From: Paraburkholderia dinghuensis
GTDB lineage: Bacteria > Pseudomonadota > Gammaproteobacteria > Burkholderiales > Burkholderiaceae
Direction: 5' to 3'
NCBI RefSeq assembly: GCF_003837865.1
Contig: NZ_RQIS01000008.1
Span: forward strand, 124,001-188,000
Length of the DNA stretch: 64,000 nucleotides
The notes below the pieces were generated by a model. That model did no database searches, was not told where the DNA came from, and saw only the letters and a program-made list of their open reading frames with translations. Position numbers and translations under genes: made by a program. Numbering within the stretch: position 1 is the first letter of the stretch; every line of letters begins with the position of its first letter. Positions 1 through 8,018 of the stretch are shown piece by piece.

Positions 1-195
1 GAACCAGAAAATTGGTTGAATCGGTGACTATACCAGATAATCTCCGAGCCAAAAAGAATTTTCTCAATCCTGCCAAAGACTTACTTGTGCGGATTCTCCG
101 TGGCCACCTGGTTTGGGTTTGCTTACCGTGTACCAAGCGCGTACTAACCGCGTACTAACCGCAACCAAACCAACGGCACTCGCCCCACGCACGCC
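1..195. other. leading intergenic stretch, no gene seen
   Basis: I see no convincing coding region here. The first 110 bases are clearly poorer in GC than the rest of the window. Around 139-160 an 11-base unit (GCGTACTAACC) is repeated back to back. The stretch lies downstream of the minus-strand aldo/keto reductase, so it may hold that gene's 3' end signals, but I see no clear hairpin with a T tract. Confidence 0.4.
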
Positions 196-1137
196 TCAGG
201 CGCTTGCGTCATTGAGCGCCTGGATATCGGCGGGATCGAGCTTCAGGCTCACTGCCGCCACCAGACTCTGGAGCTGGTCGAGCGAAGTCGCGCTCGCGAT
301 CGGCGCCGTGATGCTCGGCCGCGCGATCATCCACGCCAGCGCCACGGCGGCCAGCGTCGCACCGTGCCGCTTCGCGACGTAGTCGAGCGCCCCAAGAATG
401 CGGATACCACGGTGATCCAGATATTTCTCGACGCGCGAGCCGCGCGCGCTCTTCGCCAGATCTTCACGCGACCGGTATTTGCCCGACAGGAAGCCGCTCG
501 CGAGACTGTAATAGGGCACGACCGCCAGTCGTTGAGCAAGCGCGACCGGTTCGATATCGGCTTCGTAGTGCGCGCGATCGTACAGGTTGTATTCAGGCTG
601 GATGATCTGATAGGCGGGCAGCCCCGCTTTACGCGACACGGCCAGCGCCTCCTCGATGCGCGCGCCGCTGAAGTTCGATGCGCCGATCACGCGCACCTTG
701 CCTGCGTCGATGAGCCGCTGATACGCCCCCAGCGTCTCCTCCTGAGGCACCTTCGGGTCATCCTCGTGTGAGAAGTAGACGTCGATGTAATCCGTCTGCA
801 GCCGCCGCAACGAGTCATCGACGGCCGCCGCGATGTTGGCCGCCGACAGGCCCGGGCGCCGCGCGGACTTCGCCACTTTCGTTGCAATCACCACCTTGTC
901 GCGCTTGCCGCTCTTCGCGAGCCACTGACCGATGATCGTCTCCGACTCGCCGCCCTGATTGCCCGGCACCCATGCCGAATAGACGTCGGCGGTGTCGATG
1001 AAGTTGAGGCCGGCGTCCGTGAAGGCGTCGAGGATCGAGAACGAGGTGGCGGCGTCGGCGGTCCAGCCGAACACGTTCCCGCCGAACATCAGTGGCGCGA
1101 CCTGCAAAGCGGAAGTGCCGATCCGGCGCTGTTCCAT
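196..1137 (-). CDS. aldo/keto reductase
   Basis: This is a 313-residue NADPH-dependent aldo/keto reductase of the YajO/Tas/YghZ-like group. It should reduce aldehydes or ketones in the cytoplasm, with unknown substrate. The catalytic tetrad is visible as Asp48 and Tyr53 (FIDTADVYS), Lys87 (IATK) and His124 (YFSHEDD). Later motifs such as GKVRVIGASNFS and the barrel-closing IARPSITAPIASATS fit the family. The ATG at 1137 was chosen over an upstream start because AAGGAG lies just ahead of it and the protein then begins like family members (MEQRRIG). It is transcribed divergently from fliC and has no obvious functional link to it. Confidence 0.9.
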   Translation of the reverse strand: MEQRRIGTSALQVAPLMFGGNVFGWTADAATSFSILDAFTDAGLNFIDTADVYSAWVPGNQGGESETIIGQWLAKSGKRDKVVIATKVAKSARRPGLSAANIAAAVDDSLRRLQTDYIDVYFSHEDDPKVPQEETLGAYQRLIDAGKVRVIGASNFSGARIEEALAVSRKAGLPAYQIIQPEYNLYDRAHYEADIEPVALAQRLAVVPYYSLASGFLSGKYRSREDLAKSARGSRVEKYLDHRGIRILGALDYVAKRHGATLAAVALAWMIARPSITAPIASATSLDQLQSLVAAVSLKLDPADIQALNDASA

Positions 1138-1284
1138 ATGTGATGTCTCCTTGATTGTCGGGCCCGCGGGCGAGCCCGCCACGTCGAGTAAAGCCGAGCA
1201 TACGCCGGCTCCCGGCGGGCTGCAGCGAGGCGGCGCACTGGTCATGCGCTGCGCATTCGACGCGCAAATGTTTGCATCTGCCCC

Positions 1285-1311
1285 TCAAGTTTTGTTTACG
1301 GACGCCGTCAT
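1285..1311 (+). promoter_or_regulatory. sigma-28 (FliA) promoter of fliC
   Basis: TCAAGTTT at 1285-1292 and GCCGTCAT at 1304-1311 are separated by exactly 11 bases. The flagellar sigma-28 consensus is TAAAGTTT-N11-GCCGATAA, so 7 of 8 and 5 of 8 positions match with perfect spacing. The start codon of fliC is 90 bases downstream, which leaves an untranslated leader of about 80 bases. This places fliC among the late flagellar genes, as expected. Confidence 0.75.
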
Positions 1312-1400
1312 CCTTCACTGAGGCGGCCAGCAATGAAGTGTGCTTCCGCCGATTGCAACGTGGCTCAAGTTCACAGACTAAAGCCTCAACGGAGAATTCC

Positions 1401-2915
1401 ATGCTCTCGATTAATACCAACGTATCGTCGCTGATCGCACAGAACAACGTGACGAACACGGGCAGCGCGCTTACGCAAGCTATCACGCGCCTCTCGTCGG
1501 GCAAGCGCATCAACAGCGCAGCTGACGATCCCGCAGGCATCGCGATTGCCAGCACGCTGCAAACGTCGATCAACGGCCTGAACCAGGGTGTTTCGAACGC
1601 GAACAACGCGGTTTCGATGGTTCAAACCGCCGGTTCGGCGCTGATGCAGATCCAGAACGCACTGCAGTCGATCTACCAGGCTGCTGACGATGCACTGGGA
1701 CCGGATAACACGTCGGCCAACATGGCGTCGTACCAGAAGACGGTTTCGCAGCAGATCGCTGAAGTGAACCGTATCGCTTCGCAAACCACGTTCAACGGCC
1801 TGAACCTGCTGAACGGCACGGCTGGCGTGCTGCACGTGCAAGTTGGCGTGAACGTCGGTCAGACGGTTTCGCTCGACCTGAGCCAAAGCCTCTCGGCTGC
1901 TAACCTCGGCGGCGGTTACGTCCAGGCTGGCAACACGCTGGGTCAGCTGACGGGCCTGAACCTGAACTCGGACGGTTCGGAAAACACGTCGGGTACGCCG
2001 GGCGCGATCACCTCGATCAACGTCGTGTCGAACGGTGCAGGCAGCTTCATCTTCACCGACCAGAACAACCAGGTTCTGTCGACGACCACGTCGAACGCCC
2101 TGTTCTCGCAAGTGACGACCAACGGCGTCACGAAGCTCGAACTGAACAACGCAGCGGCCGGCGCAACCGGCAGCGGCCTGATTTCGTCGAACGCAGTTGC
2201 AGCTATCAAGGGTGCGTTCACGGCAGACAGCGCGACGGCTCTGTCGGGTCAGGTGTACGGCACGATCTCGGGTCTGAACATCGATCCGTCGACGGGCACG
2301 AACGAAACGACGCCGGGTACGGCTGGCGTGATCACCTCGGTTTCGGTACAAGCCGACGGCAACACCGCTAACCCGGGCCTGCTGTTCTTCGATCAAAACG
2401 GCAACCAGCTCTCGCAAACGGCAGTTTCGGGCCTGTTCGGCGGCTCGGCTTCGGCTCCGGCTACCCTGGCACTGGCTGGCACCCCGGAAAACACGTTCGA
2501 CGGCAAGGCAGGTTCGGCTGGTAACGTCGTGGCAACCACGGGTGCTGACGTTTCGGGTGTGGTCTCGACCCTCGGCCAGATCAACCTGAACAACACGCCG
2601 ACCAGCGTTGCCAACATCAACGTCAGCACGACGGCAGGCGCGAACCTCGGTCTCGAAATCGTCAACAACGCACTGGCGACGATCGCGAACCAGCTCGCTA
2701 CGCTCGGCTCGGTCCAGACCCGCTTCACGGGCCTGGCAACGGCTCAGCAATCGGCTTCGACGAACATGTCGACCGCACAGTCGACGATCCAGGACGCGGA
2801 CTTCGCGTCGGAATCGGCGGCCATGAGCAAGGCACAGGTTCTGCAGCAAGCTGGTATCTCGGTGCTGGCACAGGCAAACTCGCAGCCGCAGCAGATCCTC
2901 AAGCTGCTCCAGTAA
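1401..2915 (+). CDS. fliC: flagellin
   Basis: FliC is the flagellar filament subunit, exported by the flagellar type III system. The 504-residue protein has the conserved N-terminal D0/D1 region (MLSINTNVSSLIAQNN, LSSGKRINSAADDPAG) and C-terminal coiled region ending in NSQPQQILKLLQ. The centre (residues about 181-375) is rich in Thr, Ser, Gly and Asn. It contains two similar units starting at GQLTGLNL (residue 181) and GTISGLNI (residue 287), which look like a duplicated surface domain. It is longer than the simple flagellins of about 385 residues found in some relatives. The ATG at 1401 follows GGAG. Many exposed Ser/Thr and the adjacent glycosyltransferases suggest it is glycosylated; that is inference. 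Confidence 0.97.
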   Translation: MLSINTNVSSLIAQNNVTNTGSALTQAITRLSSGKRINSAADDPAGIAIASTLQTSINGLNQGVSNANNAVSMVQTAGSALMQIQNALQSIYQAADDALGPDNTSANMASYQKTVSQQIAEVNRIASQTTFNGLNLLNGTAGVLHVQVGVNVGQTVSLDLSQSLSAANLGGGYVQAGNTLGQLTGLNLNSDGSENTSGTPGAITSINVVSNGAGSFIFTDQNNQVLSTTTSNALFSQVTTNGVTKLELNNAAAGATGSGLISSNAVAAIKGAFTADSATALSGQVYGTISGLNIDPSTGTNETTPGTAGVITSVSVQADGNTANPGLLFFDQNGNQLSQTAVSGLFGGSASAPATLALAGTPENTFDGKAGSAGNVVATTGADVSGVVSTLGQINLNNTPTSVANINVSTTAGANLGLEIVNNALATIANQLATLGSVQTRFTGLATAQQSASTNMSTAQSTIQDADFASESAAMSKAQVLQQAGISVLAQANSQPQQILKLLQ

Positions 2916-2933
2916 GGCCGCATGCAGTAAGCT

Positions 2934-2957
2934 CTCGCCTCTCTCACGAGAGGCGAG
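2934..2957 (+). other. stem-loop after fliC
   Basis: A perfect 10-bp stem (2934-2943 with 2948-2957) and a 4-base loop lie 18 bases after the fliC stop. No T tract follows, so this may protect the fliC mRNA 3' end or assist the stronger terminator just downstream. Confidence 0.5.
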
Positions 2958-2959
2958 CA

Positions 2960-3007
2960 CGGACAAGCGGCCGGGTTCGCCCAGCGCTTGTCCGTTTCGC
3001 TTTGTTT
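2960..3007 (+). terminator. fliC rho-independent terminator
   Basis: CGGACAAGCG (2960-2969) pairs perfectly with CGCTTGTCCG (2985-2994). The loop has its own GGG/CCC pairing. The stem is followed by the T-rich TTTCGCTTTGTTT. The position 45 bases past the fliC stop suits termination of the highly expressed flagellin mRNA and separates it from fliD. Confidence 0.75.
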
Positions 3008-3092
3008 CGGGGCGCGTGCCGATTCGCGCGCGCCCCATCCCGAATTTTCGGTCCGGACCGCTTGCAGGTCGGGACCAGACGAGGAGTCAGCT

Positions 3093-4985
3093 GTGTCGAC
3101 CATTTCCGGAACTTCGAGCACAACCCCTAGCGTGTCATCGGCCCAGTCGGCCGCACAGACAGCGTCGGCCGCCGCCCAGCAGGCGCTGCTCCAAGCCGGG
3201 CAATCGCTGATCAGCGGCTCCACCGGCAATACCACGATCGATCCGCAAAGCATGGTCACCGCGCTCGTGAATGCGAAGGTGGCCGGCCAGCAGGCTTCGC
3301 TGCAAATCGAAGCGGCGAACGACAACCTGCAAATCTCCAACATCGGCCAGTTGTCCGCCTCGCTGGCGATGTTGCAGGGTGCGCTCACGCCCCTCCAGAA
3401 CGGCTCGCTGATGAGCACGTTCACGGCGACCACGAGCGGCAGCGGCATCACCGCGACCGCCGGTACGGGCGCCACGGCCAGTTCGTATTCCGTGTATGTC
3501 GGGCAGATCGCCCAGACGCAGAGCATCACGTCGGCAGCCATTCCGGTCGCCAGTACCACGTCGATGGGCACCGGCACGATGACGCTCTCGGTCGGCGGCC
3601 AATCCATGACGATCAAGATCGGCTCGAGCAATAACAGCCTGAGCCAGATCGTATCGGCCATCAATTCGTCGAGCAGCAACCCGGGCATTTCGGCCTCGAT
3701 CGTTACCGGCTCGGACGGCTCGCACCTTGTGCTGAGTTCGACGCTGACCGGCGAGGCGAACACGATCAACGTATCGGTCAACGCCGACTCGTCCACCAGC
3801 GCGCTCGCCCAGCTCGGCGGCGTGCAGACGATCCAGGGCGGCACCTATGCGTCGGCGGGCATTGCCAGCGCAACGACGGCGAGCGGGGACGGCTCCAGCC
3901 TGACCATCAGCGCCGGCGGCAGCTCGTTTTCGGTCACGCCCGCGGCTGGCGATACGCTGGCGAACATCGCATCCCAAATCAACACGGCCGGTAGCAGCCT
4001 GAACGTAACGGCCAGCGTCGTCACGGACAGCAGCGGACAACAACACCTGGTGATCGCCAAGCAGGGCGCTAATTCGTCCACGCCGGTGACGGTCACGGCG
4101 AATGCCTCGTCCTCCGGCACGACGGACTCGACGCTCACGGCAATCGCCACGGCGCTGCCGGCCTCGACCGCCGCGCCGACCACCGGCACGTCAGTCGGCG
4201 CATCGTCGATCATTTCGCTCTCCGGGGCCGGCTGGTCCCAGACAACGGCCGCACAAAGCGCCCAGCTCACGATCAACGGCACGCAGATCACGAGCGCGCT
4301 GAACACCGTCAACGCGCTGTCCGGCGCGACGCTGAGCCTCTCGTCGGCTGCCGTGGGCACGAGCCAGACGCTGACCATCGCGCAGGACACGACCACGATG
4401 GCGAGCGAGATCAGCTCCTTCGTATCCGACTACAACACGGTGGTCAGCACGATCTCCTCGCTGACGAAGTTCGATTCCAGCAACCCGACCGGTTCGGGCA
4501 CGATGCTCGGCGATTCGATGATCAACGCGATCACGTCGAGCTTCGGCACGATCATCGGCGGTCGCGTCAAGGGCTCCGGCGTGACGGCCACGCTCGCCGA
4601 CCTTGGCATCACGCTGAACTCGGACGGCACGCTGTCGCTCAACTCGACGACGCTCGGCAACGCTTTGCAGAACAATCCGTCGAAGGTCGCGGCGATATTC
4701 AATTCGACCAACGGCATCGGTGAGCAGCTCAACACGAAGCTCAAGACGTTTACGCAGACCGGCGGCGTCATCGCCATGCGCGAGACCGCGTTGAGCAACG
4801 ACCTGAACAGCGTCACGAAGCAGACGAGCCAGTTGCAGACGTATATCGCCCAGCTGACGTCGATGTATCAGGACCAGTTCACGATGCTGAACGACATCAT
4901 GTCGACGACCAACAACGAGACCGCGTATCTGACGCAGCTGTTCGGCGGCGCCAACAACACCGGTACGTTGAACAAGAGCTCGTAA
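3093..4985 (+). CDS. fliD: flagellar filament cap (hook-associated protein 2)
   Basis: FliD forms the filament cap under which flagellin monomers fold into the growing filament. The 630-residue protein has the FliD N-terminal helix (DPQSMVTALVNAKVAGQQ), two flagellin-IN-like stretches in the Ser/Thr-rich middle (for example SLSQIVSAINSSSS and TLANIASQINTAG), and the C-terminal FliD domain with LADLGITLNSDGTLSL and the coiled end. I chose the GTG at 3093 because GAGGAG sits 6 bases upstream; an upstream ATG would add 35 unrelated residues that overlap the fliC terminator. It is larger than many FliD proteins (about 450-500 residues), mostly through the variable middle. GCCGATTC at 3018-3025 resembles a sigma-28 -10 box but has no good -35 partner. 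Confidence 0.93.
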   Translation: MSTISGTSSTTPSVSSAQSAAQTASAAAQQALLQAGQSLISGSTGNTTIDPQSMVTALVNAKVAGQQASLQIEAANDNLQISNIGQLSASLAMLQGALTPLQNGSLMSTFTATTSGSGITATAGTGATASSYSVYVGQIAQTQSITSAAIPVASTTSMGTGTMTLSVGGQSMTIKIGSSNNSLSQIVSAINSSSSNPGISASIVTGSDGSHLVLSSTLTGEANTINVSVNADSSTSALAQLGGVQTIQGGTYASAGIASATTASGDGSSLTISAGGSSFSVTPAAGDTLANIASQINTAGSSLNVTASVVTDSSGQQHLVIAKQGANSSTPVTVTANASSSGTTDSTLTAIATALPASTAAPTTGTSVGASSIISLSGAGWSQTTAAQSAQLTINGTQITSALNTVNALSGATLSLSSAAVGTSQTLTIAQDTTTMASEISSFVSDYNTVVSTISSLTKFDSSNPTGSGTMLGDSMINAITSSFGTIIGGRVKGSGVTATLADLGITLNSDGTLSLNSTTLGNALQNNPSKVAAIFNSTNGIGEQLNTKLKTFTQTGGVIAMRETALSNDLNSVTKQTSQLQTYIAQLTSMYQDQFTMLNDIMSTTNNETAYLTQLFGGANNTGTLNKSS

Positions 4986-5003
4986 AGCGGGGCAAGCCAT
5001 CGC

Positions 5004-5303
5004 ATGAACAAGCCCGATCTGCTCCGGCGGGTGCTCGATCTGACGCTTCAGATGGAGCACGCCGCCCAAATGGACGACTGGCAAAGCGCCGCGCGCCTCA
5101 CGCGCGAGCGCAACCCGCTTCTCATGTCCCTCGGCAGGCCGAAATCTCCCGAAGCCCTCGCCGCCATCGAGCGGATCCGGAACGTTACGGTCGCCGTCAA
5201 CCAGCGCGCTGAGACGGCTTGCTCGGAGCTTTCCGCCGAGTATCGTGCCGCGATGAGCAAGACTTCGGGCGTTGCCGCCTATCAGCGCGGAGCCGGGTTC
5301 TAA
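5004..5303 (+). CDS. fliT: FliT-like flagellar chaperone
   Basis: This is a 99-residue, mostly helical protein directly after fliD (18 bases). FliT proteins bind FliD in the cytoplasm before export and in enterics also modulate FlhDC. The sequence has the expected pattern of alternating helices (LTLQMEHAAQMDDWQSAARL, ALAAIERIRNVTVAVNQRAE). It is divergent, so the assignment rests on length, helix pattern and the fliC-fliD-fliT order that is usual in Burkholderia relatives. It is probably cotranscribed with fliD. Confidence 0.8.
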   Translation: MNKPDLLRRVLDLTLQMEHAAQMDDWQSAARLTRERNPLLMSLGRPKSPEALAAIERIRNVTVAVNQRAETACSELSAEYRAAMSKTSGVAAYQRGAGF

Positions 5304-5447
5304 GCCGGCCTTCTCCGCCCCCCGGCCGCACGCCGGGACCGCGCCCTCCCCTGTCCGAATTGCCGGACAATGTAGCCCCTCCTTGGTGAATTGCCGCGCA
5401 GAGCCCGCGGCTACACTGGGCAGCCATGCTTCTTAGCCTGCCCCGCC

Positions 5448-8018
5448 ATGACCGCCACGCCGACCGCTCTCACCGATTCGGGTAACGCCGAAGCCGCTTC
5501 CCTTGCAGCCACCCTGTCGGCCGATCAGCGCGCCGCGCTCGTGCACGACTTCGTCGCCACGATCGACAAACTCACGGCGATCGAGCAGCACGACGACGCT
5601 TGCGCCATCGCCCGCCAGATGACGCAGTTTCTGCCGGACGAGGGCTATGGCTGGAAAACGCTCGCGTACGACCGCTTGCGCCGCGGCGATCTGCCGGGCT
5701 CGCGCGATCTCCTGCGCCGTGCGGCGTCGCTGCTGCCACCGGACGCCCAGCTGACGACGCACCTGGCCGCCGCCGAGGCGATGCACGCCGGAGGTCTTGC
5801 CAGCCGCGCCGGGCAGCATGAAGAAGCGGTCCGGCAGTTCGAGACCGTACTGACTGTGTACCCGCATTACCCGGATGCAAATCACGGGATCGCACTGGCC
5901 CTGCTCGCGCTACGCCGCCCGCTCGAAGCGTTGCCGCGGCTCGAAACGGCGATTGGGATCAATCCGAACAATGGCCAGTACTGGGCCAACTATGTCGATG
6001 CGCTGATCCACGCCAACCGGCTGAAAGCGGCCTGGGTCGTGCTCGAACTCGGGCAGCGCCACGGCTTGCAGGGGCCGGTGGTGGACCAGTTGATCAACCT
6101 GATGAGCAACCTGACGTCGAAGGGTGGCTATACCATCCAGCACGCCACGCAAGACGACTCGACACAGCAGCCGCAACAACCCCAACTCGAACCGGAACGC
6201 GCCAAAGGCGAGCAGAAAAATCCGACGCTCAAACAGCTCGAAGCAATCGCCACGCCGTACAACAAGCGGCAATTCGATGTGGCCGAGAAAAATGCACGTG
6301 CATTCCTTGAGCAGTTCCCCGGTCACGCGATGGGAACGAAGGTCCTTGGCCTCGCGTTGTATTCGCTGGGACAGCTCGACGCTGCACGGGAGATACTGAG
6401 CCAGGCGTATGCGTTGAATCCCGAGGACTCGGATGTCCTCCACGCCTACACGGCCACGCTGGAAGCGGCCAACCAGCATCAGGCCGCGCTGGCTGTGTGC
6501 CAGAAACTGGTGGCATGTCACCCGAAGCACCCGGAAGGCCCCCGGCTGATGGGCCTGATTCTGGCGTCGCTCGGCCGCCTCGACGAAGCCGAACAAAGCT
6601 TCGTTCAGGCAAGGAAACTCGCCGTCGATCCGACGACGGTCGCGATCGCGCAAGGCTCCCTCCACATCCGGCAGGGGCGTCTTGAGGACGCTGTCGAGCA
6701 GTTCCGATGCGCACTTCGGCATACGCCCGATCTGCCCCACGGCTGGAGCAATCTGCTGTTTACGCTCGCGCACAACGAAGCCGTCAGCGCCGATCAGCTG
6801 TTCGCCGAACATCGACGCTTCGGCGAGCATTTCGAACCGAAATTCCGCGCGAAATGGCCAAAGCACACCAACACACGCGAACCAGGGCGCAGGCTGCGCA
6901 TCGGCATCATCTCGGCCGATCTGCGCGGCCACGCGGTCGCGAGTTTCCTGCTGCCGGTGCTGCCGGGCCTGGCGAGCGACCCTGGTCTTGAGCTTTACGC
7001 GTACTCCAACACCTACGGCAGCGATGCGACCACCGAAAGACTGCGAGCGCATTTCGCACACTGGCGCAGCGTTACCCTGATGCCCGACGAGGAGGTGGTC
7101 AAACAGATTCGAGCCGACGGCATCGACATTCTGATCGATCTGGGCGGACACACCGCCGAGAACCGGCTCCTCGTCCTCGCCCGCAAGGCCGCGCCGCTGC
7201 AGGCGTGCTGGATCGGCTATCCTGGCACTACGGGATTGAGCGCCGTCGACTATTTCATCGGCGACCGCTTCTGGGTCCCGAACGACGCGTTCCGCGCACG
7301 TTTCACGGAAAAGATCGCCTACCTGCCCGCTGTCGCACCGTTCAAGCCAGCCGAACTCGCACCGCCGATCAATGCACTGCCCGCGTTGTCCAACGGCTAT
7401 ATGACGTTCGGCAGCTTCAACCGGCTCGAAAAGCTGCGGCGCCACACCATCGCCATGTGGGCGCAATTGCTCCGCGCGCTGCCCACCGCCCGCATGCAGA
7501 TCGGCGCGATGCCGAGCGATGAAACCGGTGCGAACAAGCTGCTGGCGTGGTTCGACGAAGAAGGTATCGCACGCGAGCGATTCGACTTCCGTTCACGCGG
7601 TTCCATCCCCGTGTTCCTGCAACAGCATTACGCCGTTGACGTCTGCCTCGATTCGATCCCGTTTGGCGGCCTGACCACGGCACTTCAATCGTTGTGGATG
7701 GGTGTGCCGACGCTGACCCTCGCCGGCGAGACGGTACCGGGACGCAGCGGCGCGACGGCAATGGGGCACGCCGGGCTGGAGCAGTTCGTGGCCTCCGATC
7801 CGCAAGATTTCGTGCAACGCGGCGTCGCGCTGGCGAACGAGATCCCGATGCTGGCCGAACTGCGCGCCACCATGCGCGAGCGCTGCCTCGCCTCACCGAT
7901 GTTCCAGCCGGACGTGGTCGCGCAAAGCGTCAGCCGCGCACTGCGCACGATGTGGCAACGTTGGTGCGCCGGGTTGCCGGCGGAAACCTTCGAAGTGACG
8001 GCGCAGGACACGAAATGA
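5448..8018 (+). CDS. TPR protein with O-GlcNAc transferase-type (GT41) domain
   Basis: This 856-residue cytoplasmic protein has TPR-like helical repeats (about residues 15-440) and a C-terminal GT41 (O-GlcNAc transferase/SPINDLY) domain (about 450-850). Visible GT41 landmarks are DLGGHTAENR near 565, CWIGYPGTTG near 587, the donor-site lysine context FGSFNRLEKL near 654, and CLDSIPFGG then PGRSGATAMGHAG near 732-770. GT41 enzymes transfer a sugar from a nucleotide donor to Ser or Thr. The adjacent flagellin genes make FliC the obvious acceptor, by inference. The ATG at 5448 gives a protein that begins like its tandem partner; no strong ribosome site is visible. Its stop overlaps the next start (ATGA), so the two are translationally coupled. 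Confidence 0.88.
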   Translation: MTATPTALTDSGNAEAASLAATLSADQRAALVHDFVATIDKLTAIEQHDDACAIARQMTQFLPDEGYGWKTLAYDRLRRGDLPGSRDLLRRAASLLPPDAQLTTHLAAAEAMHAGGLASRAGQHEEAVRQFETVLTVYPHYPDANHGIALALLALRRPLEALPRLETAIGINPNNGQYWANYVDALIHANRLKAAWVVLELGQRHGLQGPVVDQLINLMSNLTSKGGYTIQHATQDDSTQQPQQPQLEPERAKGEQKNPTLKQLEAIATPYNKRQFDVAEKNARAFLEQFPGHAMGTKVLGLALYSLGQLDAAREILSQAYALNPEDSDVLHAYTATLEAANQHQAALAVCQKLVACHPKHPEGPRLMGLILASLGRLDEAEQSFVQARKLAVDPTTVAIAQGSLHIRQGRLEDAVEQFRCALRHTPDLPHGWSNLLFTLAHNEAVSADQLFAEHRRFGEHFEPKFRAKWPKHTNTREPGRRLRIGIISADLRGHAVASFLLPVLPGLASDPGLELYAYSNTYGSDATTERLRAHFAHWRSVTLMPDEEVVKQIRADGIDILIDLGGHTAENRLLVLARKAAPLQACWIGYPGTTGLSAVDYFIGDRFWVPNDAFRARFTEKIAYLPAVAPFKPAELAPPINALPALSNGYMTFGSFNRLEKLRRHTIAMWAQLLRALPTARMQIGAMPSDETGANKLLAWFDEEGIARERFDFRSRGSIPVFLQQHYAVDVCLDSIPFGGLTTALQSLWMGVPTLTLAGETVPGRSGATAMGHAGLEQFVASDPQDFVQRGVALANEIPMLAELRATMRERCLASPMFQPDVVAQSVSRALRTMWQRWCAGLPAETFEVTAQDTK

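Noticed and set aside
139-160. CRISPR or tandem-repeat array at the left end
   Set aside because: There are only two copies of an 11-base unit and no spacers. No CRISPR-like array is seen anywhere in the window.
1330-1370. Second sigma-28 promoter closer to fliC
   Set aside because: GCCGATTG near 1358 matches the -10 box, but there is no -35 box at the 11-base spacing. The site at 1285-1311 is better.
5340-5447. Sigma-54 promoter before the first TPR-GT41 gene
   Set aside because: TTGGTGAATTGCC near 5391 has some resemblance to TGGCAC-N5-TTGC, but the conserved GG and GC pairs are not both present with correct spacing.
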